A stretch of 64,000 nt of DNA from Entoloma clypeatum (GCA_963565915.1 OY751486.1:3906001-3970000), one strand, 5' to 3'; counted from the stretch's first letter, positions 1-11,832 are shown. Notes: generated by a model not told the origin, from the letters alone. Made by a program: numbers and translations.

Positions 1-1944
1 GACTCTAGGTCATCGGGAGGTTGCGACGACCTAAGGAATTTGGATGAAACTCGCCGCAGCGCTCCAATTGCTTGAAAGATCGTTTCTTGGGTCTGATGCA
101 GAAGGCGGTTCAGAGTACGAAAACCAGCCAGCTTCATGATCATATCTCCATATTCCATCAGGACGTCACTCAGCCATTTCTTGCCACGATGCCTGAGAAA
201 GATATAGCGCTCGGATGCAAACCATGCAGAAACCGCGGTCAACCCGAAAGATGTGAACGCAGTGAAGACGGTTGTCAGAGTTGACGTCACTCGGTCCTGT
301 GATTTCGGATACATATCTTTAGCAAATGCAGAGGACCAAGGATTGCGAGACCAACTTGATCTGATGCATACGCAAAGCAGCAGAGTCCAAGGGAAAAACA
401 TGCCACCGACATAACGAGGAACACCAGCGGGGATCTCTTGATCCAGATCAGAACCCACCAGGGGACGCGGTGGCCGGGTGAGCGACTAGATAGGAACATT
501 ACCACATGAGCCAACTCTGAACACCAATTCAAGCTTACTACATGGCCTGCTTCCAGGTGACACCCAATAGACTGTTGACCGCGGCTGCGATACTGAATAC
601 CATGGAACTGAACCAGAACGTATTCACCGCGTTGCCGATTGGTGTCCGGCTCAGCGGGTACGAGAACTGCATCGTTGTCGCGGTAACGGCGGAGAAGAAT
701 GTTGCTACCGTAGAAAGATTAAGAAGGTTGGCGGCTCCGTGGTTTTGGGCAAATCGAATGGTAGGAACGCCTAGGGCTGCTCAGGATAGAAATGATTAGG
801 TGATATGGAAGACATACCAATTTCGATGAACATAGAGATGGTGGAAGCGATGCTGTCTATATGATCTCCCATTTCACATGATAAGTCATGTATATAGCGT
901 TGAACAGACGGATAACGGAAACGTCCTAAACGGTAGATTAGTACGAGCGTCGACATACCGAAAAACAACACGTCACCTCTATACTCTTTCAAGCATGAAG
1001 CCCAATACTGGAAGGAATCAGGTAAAAAAAAAAGCAGTATATAGCAACAAAAAACTCACTTTAAGGTCGCCTTCGAATGAATGAATCGATACATTGACCG
1101 CCTCATCAGTGAATTCGGGGAACTCGTTCAAGCAGTTCAAGAAGATAGCAACATCTGATGCAAAGGCTTCCAATTGCTGAGGAAACATTTCGAGGTCCAA
1201 ATTTTCGCTGATTATTGGTCGTGAAATGTGTGGGGGTGCTTTGGGTTTCGCCACTCTATCGCGCCGCCGACCTGGTTCAGCATCTGCAACTGCGTCGTGC
1301 GTAGCGTGTTGAATCCTTTCAGGAAAGAGATCGGCGGCATTCTGGCGGAAGAGGAATAGAACTTGAGCGAGGCGTTCACGAAGATGAAAAGCAGATGAGA
1401 GGATTGCGACTGAACTCCCGAGTTGGCGAGCTGCGTTGGCGAAGTTCCGGAGCTGGGATCGTTAGTTTCACATGAGCATTGATTCAGTTTTTGTAGTCTT
1501 TGACTCACTTCCTTGTCCAGATTATTAATCCGTCTAGTAAAGCCTTATTGAGATGCCGTCGGTCATAAATATTACCGACTCACCTCTCGAACCTATTGAA
1601 TACTTCTACACTCGCTCCTTGGAGGTGTTCGCCAGCATTCGCTACCGCATAATGAATTCTCTGCAGAGATGCATACCGCAGTAGTTTTGACTACTCACAA
1701 ATACCAATGTCATCTTCAGACTTCGAAAACCGACGTCCGACTAGAAGAAATGAATGAATATTATTTCATGGCAGGCAAGGTACTCACTGCGGATGGACTC
1801 CTCGTTCTGCTGCAAAAGCAATTCCACCAAACTGAAAATAGTCGCTCTACGACTCGTCGCGTCTGCTTGTGGTTGTCGAAAGATTGGAGGGGTAGTAGTG
1901 GTAGGCAAAGCCTCGGAGAGCCCACCTGAATAGATACCTGGCAT
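1..1944 (-). CDS. Uncharacterised multi-pass membrane protein of an agaricomycete family (C-terminus cut by window edge)
   Basis: About eight exons read on the minus strand in family order. The N-terminus is near 'MPGIYSGGLSEALP'. It is followed by an exon at ~1580-1660 with 'NAGEHLQGASVEVFNRFER', an exon at ~1040-1465 with 'LRNFANAARQLGSSVAILSS' and 'LNCLNEFPEFTDEAVN', and one at ~820-960 with 'FRYPSVQRYIHDLSC'. Membrane exons lie at ~550-780 ('TPIGNAVNTFWFSSMVFSIA') and ~350-500 ('PWWVLIWIKRSPLVFLVMSV'), then 'FTAFTSFGLTAVSAWFASE' at ~200-290. At least three hydrophobic segments follow a long soluble N-terminal half. I recognise this as a recurrent mushroom protein of unknown function. The reading frame is open across all exons, with GT-AG introns of about 50-60 nt between them. 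The start at 1944 is the first ATG in frame and is uncertain. The 3' end lies beyond position 1. Confidence 0.75.
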
Positions 1945-4232
1945 TGCCAATAAAGTTGCGAGTTGTGAATAGCCCTCTTAGTGGATGAACTACTTTTATC
2001 TATTCGAGGATACAGCGCAGCGTTAGGTGTGGCGCGTAAGAGTCGTGCAAGAACCCAAAGACCAGGTCTTGTGTATGGCAGGTTGTCCAAGGGACGGGCG
2101 AATGGGGGACCAACGGGTCCGTGTCTTCGTGGCGAGATACCTCATTCCGCTCAGGGATAATAAGAAATTAACTCTCGACACGAGGTGTCCCTGATCAAAG
2201 TCCAATTAAACGGCATAAATTACATTGATTCGCTAGGCATTAAGTACGTGCCGTTCCGCCGTTCTGCACCGCAAAGGTTGAGCTTGAGGACTTGAGATAA
2301 GGATAGGTTGAAGATAACTCGGAGACAGTGAATGTCCAATTAAAGATGCCCGACGCGGGATTCACGTGACCAAACCTGTCACGTCTCAATCTGTCTTCCG
2401 TTCCAAGTACTTACTGTATCCTTGACAGGCTGTTTATACCCGTGCAGACGATATGCGGTACTGCAGTACATGTGTACTCGATGGTGCTAGGTATCAAATG
2501 CTAGGTATGCGCTGCTGGGGTCCGCGCCACTCTCCCATCTTGCGATGGCATTTGAGCCGTTCAAGCTGCTGTTCACTAAATTTTCAGTCAGTGTAAAGAA
2601 TTCATTCGCTTCAGGTGTTAACATCATCTGATATAAATTCTAGGAGCCCGGAATATAAAATAATATCAAGGATCGTAGTTGACCTTTGCAGTCTCAAACA
2701 TCTCTCAGCCGGCCAAAAGAATATCCTATGCGGTTGACCTTCGAATCAACCCCAAACTCAACCCGAGAAAGCCATTATGACCAGCAAATTTGTTCAACGA
2801 TCGTCCGTCTTGTGAGACCAAGCACTTTTTGTGTTCTTCGCTCCCTTACGTTCTCTCTCAGGGTGAGGCAGAGCACCTCCGTGGTTCTGCGTTTCAGGAT
2901 AAGCACGGCGGAAATAACTTGAAGCTCTTACGGATGGACTTAATTCAAGAATAGGCCTAAGCATCGGCCTTGTTAATTTGTCACCCACGAAGTCGGGTTC
3001 CCTCTTTCAACCAACCTATCAGGTGATATACACAGGAGATGATCGCAGGTACAACGCCGCTATTCCTGTTACAGCATGTACTCATTCTGTTCAATGGTTT
3101 ACGATTGTCCAGGCCTTCAGAATCGCCATTGCTTACGCTAGGGTGCATATTTCCCATCATTAAAAGCCACTTCCAACCGAACGGGCCCTTATCGGCCTGC
3201 GGGTACGGGAAGTTTTGACGTCTAACTTGTGTCTCTTACCCAAGGAGAAGGAGCAAAAGATGTCCACGACCCTGGCTTTTGGGCACGGGGCATGCTTTCC
3301 GTTCACGATGTCATCAATTTTTGCCAAGAATCAGCTTCCTGTAAGCATATTGTACCGTTTGGATAATTGGTCCCTCAAACCTCGCAGTTCGGAATAGGTA
3401 TATCCACGCGAAGGACAGGGTTGCACACCTCCGATGCCGGGATAAGGGCTCCCTGTATCGAGAGTCGTGGCAGACCGATAACAGCTGCTGAAACATTTCG
3501 TCCTGGACAGCGGGAAAGGGCCAATCCACTTACGAAGCCCGAGGCGTTGCGAACCTTGTCGCATTACATATGGCAGATCAGCCAAAGTGGCAATACTTGA
3601 TACGAGTCGGAGACCACTGTCCTCAAGCGGTCGAAGCAAACTAGTCACATCTTCTTTTGCATACCAGCCGTTACATCATTCGTGGGGACCGAGCAGTCAA
3701 TTTTATGTAAACTCATATACATACATACCAATATTAAGGAATGACTACTTTGTGACTAGTACTACCCTGTGGACTCCTTGCAGTTTGTCCTTGCTTCAGT
3801 GGTAAACGTCTTGAATGGATCATTGGTAAGACTCAAACAGTGAATGACTACTTGTTATGAAAATTGCATTACGGTTCAAAAGACGGATATGTCGCGTGAC
3901 GGGATTCTGATCTTGTCATGTGACGAAATCTCAACAAGTTGCATCCTGCCTCACGCTGCCTGAGGGATAACCTTTACAACGCCGATTGCATACTTCAGGT
4001 TTGAGGGTGCTACAAAGACAAGTCATTCACCCCAACAAGCAAGCAAGGTACCGCACCAGCCAGTTTCTTTTACCACCCTCAAGACTAATTACCCATACTG
4101 ACACTCTTGTGTTTTTCCGGTTGTAAGTTTCATATCGAAACCAGATCAAACGTGAGTCCTTGGATTTAGACCTAGGAGCGTCCTGAGTTCAGTTACATAC
4201 AGACATCATATCCGTCTTGTACACCCTCGTGA
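1945..4232. other. Intergenic stretch, no supported gene
   Basis: Short reading frames occur on both strands (for example 3331-3648 minus) but none shows a family motif, splice-consistent extension or codon pattern like the neighbours. It must hold the promoters of the membrane-protein gene (leftward) and the UBE3D-like gene (rightward). I see no clear element beyond ordinary AT-rich patches. Confidence 0.5.
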
Positions 4233-7200
4233 ATGCAGACTCTTACCCGGCCGTCTCATTCAAAACAAAGGCGCCCTGCCACTAGCCCTGGCCTCACATC
4301 TGGCATCCCGTCTCCTTTTCCACGGGAACAATTTCTCCAAACACAGCAGGCGACGAACGAAACATCTACCCAGCTAGATGATCGCCAAGCAGGTCCATCT
4401 CATACCGACAGCACCCTTCATGCCACCAGTAACGGCTTGCTCGTAAGCCGCTTCCAGAATTGAATCAAAGCTGATGGCTGATTTCGCCCCATGAACAACC
4501 AGCACGACCTCATGCCATCGATCGCCTATGTCCAAAAATCCTGTATAATGACTCTCAACAATCTCCTTTCGATGCCGATGCCCTGGAGTCCGATAGTGCC
4601 CGACCGCCGCCATTCCCTGCCCTCCGTCGCTGAGACTTCAGAACCAGACCTGGTTTCTCCATCATCCGCACTGCAAACCCTTGTCACTAATCTTCGCAAT
4701 CGGGCGGGCGCCGGAGACATGATCGAAATCCATACGGCCAATAACGATATCGAATTAATGAACGAACTTCGTACGCACGTTGAAAACGTGTCTCCTTCTT
4801 TGGACCCAGAAGATGCCACCTTGGTATCCTCGTTGGTATCTTTGTTGTCACACTTCGATCACCTTTCGAAAATGCAATTCACCTCGTCACATTCGATCAA
4901 CCGCTCGCAAACTTTTGCTTCCTGGGAGCCTGCTGCCTCGTCGGATATGTTTACTTTACTCAAGCAACAGCTTGCTGATTTGCAGTTCGAGCGCCTATCC
5001 CTCCAGCCCGAGCTTCTGGCTCCCGGAGCTCCCCCGGTCCTTGCGGTGGAGGCTATGCTGCTCTGGCATCGGATTGACGAAGAACTAGAGAATGTAGTGG
5101 CGATGTGCAAGGAACGTGCCGAAAACATCCACAAGTATCACCAAGATCACCTACCGCCTCAGTATGACATGGAAGACTACCAATATGAAATGCCACCTCA
5201 ATATGAAGACTCGGGAAAATGGGCATCTATTGACTCCTCAAAGTTGCGGCCAAGCTCCCATCCTCTTGCCCCAACTTCGCGACCGATTGATGACAAGATG
5301 CGACTAGATTTGGAGAACGTCGCAATGGCCATTGACAGACTATACTTGGTCGCTCCACAGCTACACAACCAACGTGTCGAGCTTAAATCCTCAAAGTTGG
5401 CGCAACTCGAGAAAGCCAAGCGAGAAGGCAACCGGACCTCTCAAGCACGCGGCAAACAGAAAGAAAGAGACGTTGGAGAGTTGGAGAATATGCTTGAGCT
5501 GCTGGCCAAAGCTTCTGAGCGTTCTCTGCATAATCAGTCGGTTGTTTTAGAGGGGGGCTTGCAAGGGATGTCTGATAAAGCCCGTCGGAAAGATGTAGCA
5601 AAGGTACGTTCAACAAGAGAGGTTCAATAAAAGCTTGCTTGTTGATATCAACTGCACAGAAGGAAGCTTTTGTCCAGCAACTTGCGAACCATTCTACTGC
5701 TAGGCGGTTGCATAATCAAGATGCCATGTTACCGTCGAGAACGAAAGACCCAGAAGCACTCCTCACTCTTCCTGAATTCATTCGAGAGCCTCTTCCAGTT
5801 GCGGCTCTGACCCGGCTTCGAGATCCGAATGCTCTCCTCACCCTTCCAGAGTTTGTCAAAGAGCACCCCGTTTTCGATGAGATTGATTCCGAGAGAGCCG
5901 AAATCAAGAAGAAGAAACACCGCCTCAGGAGTTCTTCCGCTCCTTCTTTGACATGGCTTCTGTCATCCGCGAAATCGGGATCGGCCAGCGGCACGCTGTC
6001 CCATATACGATCACGATCACGGTTTAATTCGCCCGTTCCTACTAGCGGTAAGCGTCTTTTGACATGTCTTTCATCAATAGCATCTCACGGCCAATTGCAT
6101 GCAGTCGGATTCGAAGTCAGCTACATTGCTGAGAGTCATGAAAATCTTCACCATGTGCTCGCCTTCTTCACTGCGGCTGGTGCTACACCAGGCGCTGACC
6201 TGGAAGCCGAGGCACGTCCGGCGGGCCATGGCGAGGGAAGTGATCGCATTCTCATTACCAGTGGTCCACGCACGTCCCTGCCCCTTATCCTTCCCGCCCG
6301 TGTCCTTCCAGGGAAGCATGTCGTTAGGGTGCAGAGTGGGCACTTTGAGGTCAAGATGGCAACTATAGCCTCCTCAACGTCCCCTGGGACCGCGGAACAG
6401 GATCTTCCGCCCCTTCTTGACGCAGCCCAGCTATCCTCTGCCGACCCTACGTCATTCATTTGCGCTTCGTGTTCTCTTTCCCTCGTACAAACGACAAAGG
6501 TCAAGGATTATCGCGATTTGCCCTCAGAGCATTGGGCGGAGCTAGTAGAGGCATGGATGTGTCATTCGGACCAGAAGCTTCATGAGGAGGCCGTGAAGCA
6601 TGGTCAACTGGGATTCTGGCCTGAGCCTGGTCAAGGTCTTGTCGGCGGAAGCTACATCCTCTTTGAAGAGTCGTGCGTAACGTTGAACAACTTGCACGTG
6701 GCAGAGGAGAACAAGGTGTGTTGTGATAATTTTACTTGGTCACATCTGTTCCTTTTGCGCCTTTTCTGGACGAAAAAGAAGGCCGGCGCTGATCACCTAT
6801 CAGCGAACTGTTTGCCTCGTGTTTCCCAGCTGGTCATTGCAGGTGTCAAAGCTTGTTGAAGCCCGCGATGGTTTCATAAAGTTCGCTGCGCTGCGCAAGG
6901 ACTGCGCCAGGGATCGCAGGCGGCAGTTTATTTCGGTTGATACAAAGCGTCCTAGATTAACGGGCGTAGCTGCAAGGCTGCGATCGGCCCGCTCCAACAA
7001 CTTTCGTGTTAATGAGGTCCACCTCACGGAAGCTACGCTTGACGGGCGCATTTCTTTATTCGGCCTTTTAATATCTGGAGATTACTTGCTTGTGTTGATC
7101 TCTATCTCGTTCATCAGCACGGAGAAGACTGGCGTCTTGCACGTTGTTTATGTGGCGCTGTTATCGGTCGATGTCAAGATCATCCGGTTGATAACGGCTC

Positions 7201-7845
7201 AAAGCGATTGGTATTCAGGTTGCTGAAATTTGCGATACGCCCTGTCAGTTTAACTACCGAGTAAGTCTCCGTTCTTTCGATTGTATGTACAAATCCCCGA
7301 CAGAGAACATAGGCCCCTGAGAATCCCGTTGTCTGCCTTCATAGTGGAAGACATGATTGAACTCGTTCAGGCACATGCGACATACCGATTCGTCATTCTC
7401 GATGAAGAAGAAGAGGCTCCGCGAATCCTTGTAAGTTGCCCTGCTTCTGAGAGGGTCCCTGTTGCTTATCATCTTCGCAGATCTGGCTCTTCAAGCCGAG
7501 CATACGGATTGCTTATGCCACCTCGACAGCATATTCAATACCAAAAAGAGCGTCAATCCATGCCGCTAAAGTTTTGTACAGGATGTTGACACCCACAGAA
7601 CGATCGGGGGATCTGAAAACGTGCGTGATGCTCCAAGTTCCATCTCCGAATACCGTGAATAATTGACGATCTCCCCTCGCAGAACCCTGCAGCGATACCC
7701 TGGATTTCCGCAGGCGGAATATCTGTTCTATCCCATGCCTATCTGCCGTCGTTTGGCAAACCTTTTGAGTGACAGCAATGTTACATATCCTGAGGGTATG
7801 CGCGAAATGACGGGTCTCCAAGTTGGCTGGCTGCATCGTGCTTGA
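4233..7845 (+). CDS. UBE3D / HECT_2-like E3 ubiquitin ligase with a long N-terminal extension
   Basis: Exons: 4233-4442, 4503-5603, 5660-6047, 6105-6715, an unresolved middle, then ~7205-7845 in several exons. The first ~570 residues are a disordered and coiled-coil extension ('ELKSSKLAQLEKAKREG', 'LENMLELLAKASERS'). The rest matches the HECT-like E2-binding family (UBE3D, PF09814). Its landmarks are 'PARVLPGKHVVRVQSGHFEV', the Cys pair 'FICASCSLSLV', 'HWAELVEAWMCHSDQKLHEE', 'GLVGGSYILFEESC', 'IPLSAFIVEDMIELVQAHAT' and the C-terminal 'YPEGMREMTGLQVGWLHRA'. UBE3D proteins bind E2 enzymes such as UbcH10 and act in proteasomal degradation (family knowledge). Between 6716 and 7204 the family's second cysteine box cannot be read cleanly in one frame, so the gene may be diverged or damaged there. 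The start at 4233 relies on joining exon 1 to exon 2 through a GT-AG intron at 4443-4502. Confidence 0.72.
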
Positions 7846-8084
7846 TGCATTTCTGTGTATAGTTTGTATGTAGATATATATATATAAATTATGGACATTT
7901 ATGTATTAGTTTGCGGCTGGGTATACTCAGAATGCGACTTGGCCGACTCGGAGTATCTTGATCATTAATATTATACTGATCAGTACCACTTCCGTATTTC
8001 GGGATCGCTGTAGATCATTGTAGATCATCGATCATCGATCCGACACAGCAAACCGTCGACTGGTTATAAGAAGGCTCTGCCCAT
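7846..8084. repeat. AT-rich spacer with simple repeats
   Basis: Contains an AT dinucleotide tract at about 7873-7886. A direct tandem 10-mer 'tgtagatcat' occurs twice at 8009-8028, followed by a related 'cgatcatcgatc'. It lies between the 3' ends of the UBE3D-like gene and the hydrolase pseudogene, which are convergent, so it is probably 3' untranslated or terminator sequence. Confidence 0.5.
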
Positions 8085-9057
8085 TTAAGTCGAGGTGAAC
8101 CGCGGGAAAGCCGTAGGATGAAACACCTTCTCATGACCCTCTTTCACTTTTGGGACCTCGAGATTCGGCCGTTCTGCGGAAACCATGTTAGCGTCCCTGA
8201 AAGTTGGAAAATGTTGATGGAAACGTGGAGGTGGAAGCGGCCAGTATCGATCTCACCTTTGTAATCCTTGTATTCATACTCCACGAATGTATCGGTTCCT
8301 TTGGGTTCAGAAGACACGGCCTCAACCTGGAGACGAAGCGACTTTGTGAACATCATATTCTCTGTCATTTGCGTCGTAAGGTGGTCATCATGTTTAGAAA
8401 AGATTTCAAACCTCCAACATGTAGGGGCCTTGAACAAAACTAGCTTTGTCAATAACGGTAGTAGTACCTTAATGGCCTTTACTTCCGGTATTGTCGTATC
8501 GCCAGGATGACAGACGACAATGCTCTGTAAGAGGTCCGTAGGACCTCTGTTGAGCCTCCGAAACAGCAGCTGCAGACGGTCGTCGCAATGATCAAAGTCC
8601 ATGGTTTTATCCATCCTGCCAGTGGACATACACAACAGCGCTTAGTTTTCCGCATTTTTTCTCCCTTTATTGTCCGAAAGAGGGCTTAGCATGAAGGCAT
8701 TCGGTCAACATAGGCTCCGGCTGGGATCCTTGGAATGATCAGAAGGCCCAATTTCAACCATCAGAAGATCGACATTGGGACTCCAGCGCGATCAGGCATG
8801 AGCGAGAAGTACTCGAGAGGAACTAGCGGCCGTCCTGGCATTTCGTCAGTCGCAACATACGTTTCATACGGAGGAATCACCCTCGCGAGGGTATCCGCAA
8901 GGATCTTGCTGTTTTTAAGATCCAGACCATATACATCGGTGAGAAGACAGATAGCATGTTTGGATGTATCTGTCGGATCTGTAGGGGCGGGGGTACTGAT
9001 TGAGCCGGGCGGCTCACCTGGGAGAATTCCGCGGCTGAGACAATCTGGCCCTCTCAT
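8085..9057 (-). pseudogene. Decayed dienelactone hydrolase gene
   Basis: The minus strand starts with a good family N-terminus, ATG at 9057: 'MRGPDCLSRGILPGEPPGSI', then 'HAICLLTDVYGLDLKNSKIL' and 'PLEYFSLMPDRAGVPMSIF'. A TGA stop (about 8757-8759) follows, yet homology continues as 'WLKLGLLIIPRIPA'. The nucleophile box is 'CSCCFGGS' (family G-Y-C-F-G-G). The next block 'SIVVCHPGDTTIPEVKAIK' is in a different frame, then 'TDTFVEYEYKDYKG'. The catalytic His motif survives only as the nucleotides CATGGTTTC, out of frame with both flanks, and the C-terminus 'ERPNLEVPKVKEGHEKVF' is in yet another frame before a TAA at 8085-8087. At least four lesions make this a pseudogene of the alpha/beta-hydrolase fold. 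Sequencing error is unlikely to explain all of them. Confidence 0.75.
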
Positions 9058-10604
9058 TGAAAGACCTGTACGAACTTCAGGCAATTTGCAGTTTATTTTG
9101 GCCGCGAAGCGTGGCGACGATGATGACTGCGGCCACGAAGTAATGCCACATGATTCCACGAAGTTGCAGAGAGGCTATACTGGAGACCAGTCCAACGGCA
9201 TGTACGCTGATCCTGCCCTTCGAGAGTTTTTTGTACGGGGGCGGGACTCCGTGTCTTAGGACCAGCGAAGCGAGCCGAAACTCAGGCGAACGCTCGAGCA
9301 ACGCGCGCACGTAATAAACAGGGAAAAGAAGACCAACGTAGACGTGACGGATGTTTGGGAGCAGCTAGTTCAGGCAGTCACAGCTGAGTGTAGACGACGA
9401 TGTCTTGAATGATGGTAGTACTTACAGCCACTATAATATTTTCGGGATATTTACTGCAGAAACATTGCACGCTTACATCTGGGCAAGAGTCCTCGATGAT
9501 CTCTGAGAGAAAATATCTGACGGACAGCCTTCCGAGACCAGCTTGAATACAATGATCCCACGATAACTGATGTCAGCTATTAGATCTTGCGTCATCCAAC
9601 TTGAAAGTACGACTTACATCCCTCTATTTTCTTTCGAATTTGGCCGTGGTAAGCCTACACGGTATGTCTGGCCTCAGTCGTCCCACCTGGTGCATTTCAC
9701 TTGCAAAGCAGAATGTGAGCACGCTCCAATATGTTAGAGTTTAGTTTTATGAATATGAACAGACCCTCTCTCTCCAAATAGTCCCAATAACCTGGGAGTC
9801 GTCTGAAATTCCCGTTTCAATGTCGCGGTTGATGACTGCAGTCTATATGTTCAGTCTTCGGCGAACACCTTGACGATTCTCATCTTGGATGATCATATAC
9901 TCAGCTATCCGAACTTCTGGTGACGATTGTGGGTTGAGGAAGGTTAATATGAGGGTATGAGGAATGTATCACGGTGACGCACTCTGATCCGCTTGACAGG
10001 TGCTCACATACTTTCTTGAATTGATGAGACCTTCGATACGTCTTCAGCTGGTCAGCTGGTCGTTGAAGGGATGCCACGAGGGTCTCTATATGAAAGGCAA
10101 AAGCGAACTGACTGAGAAAAGAATGAAACCAAAAACAATGAGAATAAGAAATCGGATAACACTCGTGGAATTTGAATCTTCTGTTCATATTTTTGAGCTT
10201 GTCTCACATGAGGCAACTGTCCTAGCCAGTTGCCTTCGGCGTATGTTACTACTTACCAGCACCAATCCTTTTACAAAATCCATGAAGATTAACCGTCAAG
10301 AGAGCCCTGTAGTCACTCACTATCATGTCTAATTCGAGTGAAGGAAGACAACAGGCTAGTCGGCGCGGTAAGGGGCAAAGGTTCACTATGCTTAAGACAA
10401 CACCTGTTTAAAGAGTGGAAATCTGGTCAACCGCTATGCAGTGACCGACCAATCAAGCGACGATGCCTCGCGAACTTGAGTTGGAACAAAGAAACACGAA
10501 CACCATCACCGTCACGTGAGCCTGACGCGTTGCGGAATTCGGAAGTTGCTCACGTTACTCGTTGCAATTGTACTTCTCGATATCTACCAGCTTTTGATAA
10601 AGGA
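9058..10604. other. Gene-poor region with possible gene remnants and one copy of a diverged repeat
   Basis: On the minus strand at ~10010-10100 a short open block reads 'HIETLVASLQRPADQLKTYR', preceded by an ATG (about 10283) and plausible GT-AG sites. I cannot extend it into a recognisable protein. The segment 10306-10473 shares a colinear set of motifs with 27540-27710 (see findings). Probably the remains of a small multi-exon gene and its promoter, but no function can be given. Confidence 0.4.
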
Positions 10605-11442
10605 ATGCGCCTTTCATCCTCTGCGATCTTTTCTTTGATTTTGGTCATTGCGCCGAACATTGCCACCGCTTGCGAAGGAGAATGCATCACCGGGGTCACA
10701 AACGCCTTTGCAAGAAACTACACCAATCCCGTCCACATCACTCTAGGACACGTCGTGAGTCTATTCAACACGCAGGAGGCACTCTGCCGTTTTGTTCCGA
10801 CCTCGATAACCATTACCGTTCTGCCAGGCCAATAAACTGGTTTCTCAGTGCTTTCCCAACAAGAACACACGGCGAAACACCGCCTCTGCAGCATCACTCC
10901 TGGAACCTATCGTCACTGCGTATGACTCTCTGGCGGCAAAACGAATGCAAAAGGCGATCTTCCCTTCCTACTTCCATGGAAAATGCCAACGCCCAGACCC
11001 AAACAACCCAAGCGGACCACCCGTAAACCCACCCGGATGCCCAAACCCCGACTGTCCTGTTGTATGCGGTACGCCTGGATCTATGGTTCATTTCTACTCG
11101 AAGCTGCGATCCATTGTGTTCACCTCGGCGAGCAATTCCTTACGAGAAGTCGCAAGTCCTGGAACCGATGCGTATAAGGAAGTCTCGAGGAGGATCAAGG
11201 CTGAAATGGCGAAAGCGAAACGAGGACTAGCTGCTCGAGGAAGTGAAGATTCCGAAGCGAAGATTGGAAGAAGTCAAAAGTCGAAGCCAACCCGAGGAGG
11301 GAAGAAACATTTTTGCGACGTGACTCGGCTCAAGGACGTGATTTCGAAGGAGCTGGAGTCAGTCTGTGGTGGAGTCATGAACGGTTTGCCTGGGTGTAGC
11401 TGGGAGAGGGAAATGAAGCAATATATCTTGAGTTTCCCTTGA
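10605..11442 (+). CDS. Small secreted cysteine-containing protein
   Basis: Two exons, 10605-10754 and 10828-11442, joined in phase 0 across a 73-nt GT-AG intron, give 254 aa. The N-terminus has a signal peptide ('MRLSSSAIFSLILVIAPNIA' then TACEGEC), with predicted cleavage near TA-CEG. The mature protein begins 'CEGECITGVTNAFARNYTNP', has a Pro/Cys-rich hinge 'PPGCPNPDCPVVCGTPGSM', and ends with a basic then Cys-containing tail ('KHFCDVTRLKDVISKELESV'). About ten cysteines in the mature part suggest disulphides, so the protein is likely extracellular. I have seen the 'CEGEC..GVT.AF..NYT' start in other mushroom proteins, but its function is unknown. Effector-like or cell-wall roles are possible and unproven. 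Confidence 0.75.
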
Positions 11443-11832
11443 TCCGGGATTGTCGCCCGCCTGCGTGTATTTAAATGACCAATCGATTGTTCCCTGGTTT
11501 TGTCCGTCAGCAATTGTTCTCAGTACTTAGACTGCGGATGCCCGTCACTCCAGCCAGGGGCAGGTGTTTGCTTGCTCACTATCCTCACCTTACACTGTTC
11601 ACAAAAGACTTGCCCGACAGTTCGCAGATCTCGACGTTTCAAGGCACTCTCATTGCCGAAACAGTGGCCATTTTATTTCTCCTCTGTGGGGGTCATCGAT
11701 GGCGTGCTAGCATATTGTTCTGCTATCCTAGGCCTTATAAGCTCCTGGTCGGCCAAGATATGACCCCGACACGAATCCAAGTGATCCACCGACAACCCCT
11801 GTCATGCAAGAGGTGTCAAAGTGCGATAGTAC
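11443..11832. other. Short intergenic region
   Basis: An open frame at 11475-11846 (plus) has no recognisable features and is probably chance or the 5' leader of the Clp1-like gene. Nothing else stands out. Confidence 0.4.

Noticed and set aside
3314..3648. Overlapping open frames on both strands at 3.3-3.6 kb
   Set aside because: Arg/Ser-rich random-looking translations, no motif, no splice-linked partner; typical chance frames.
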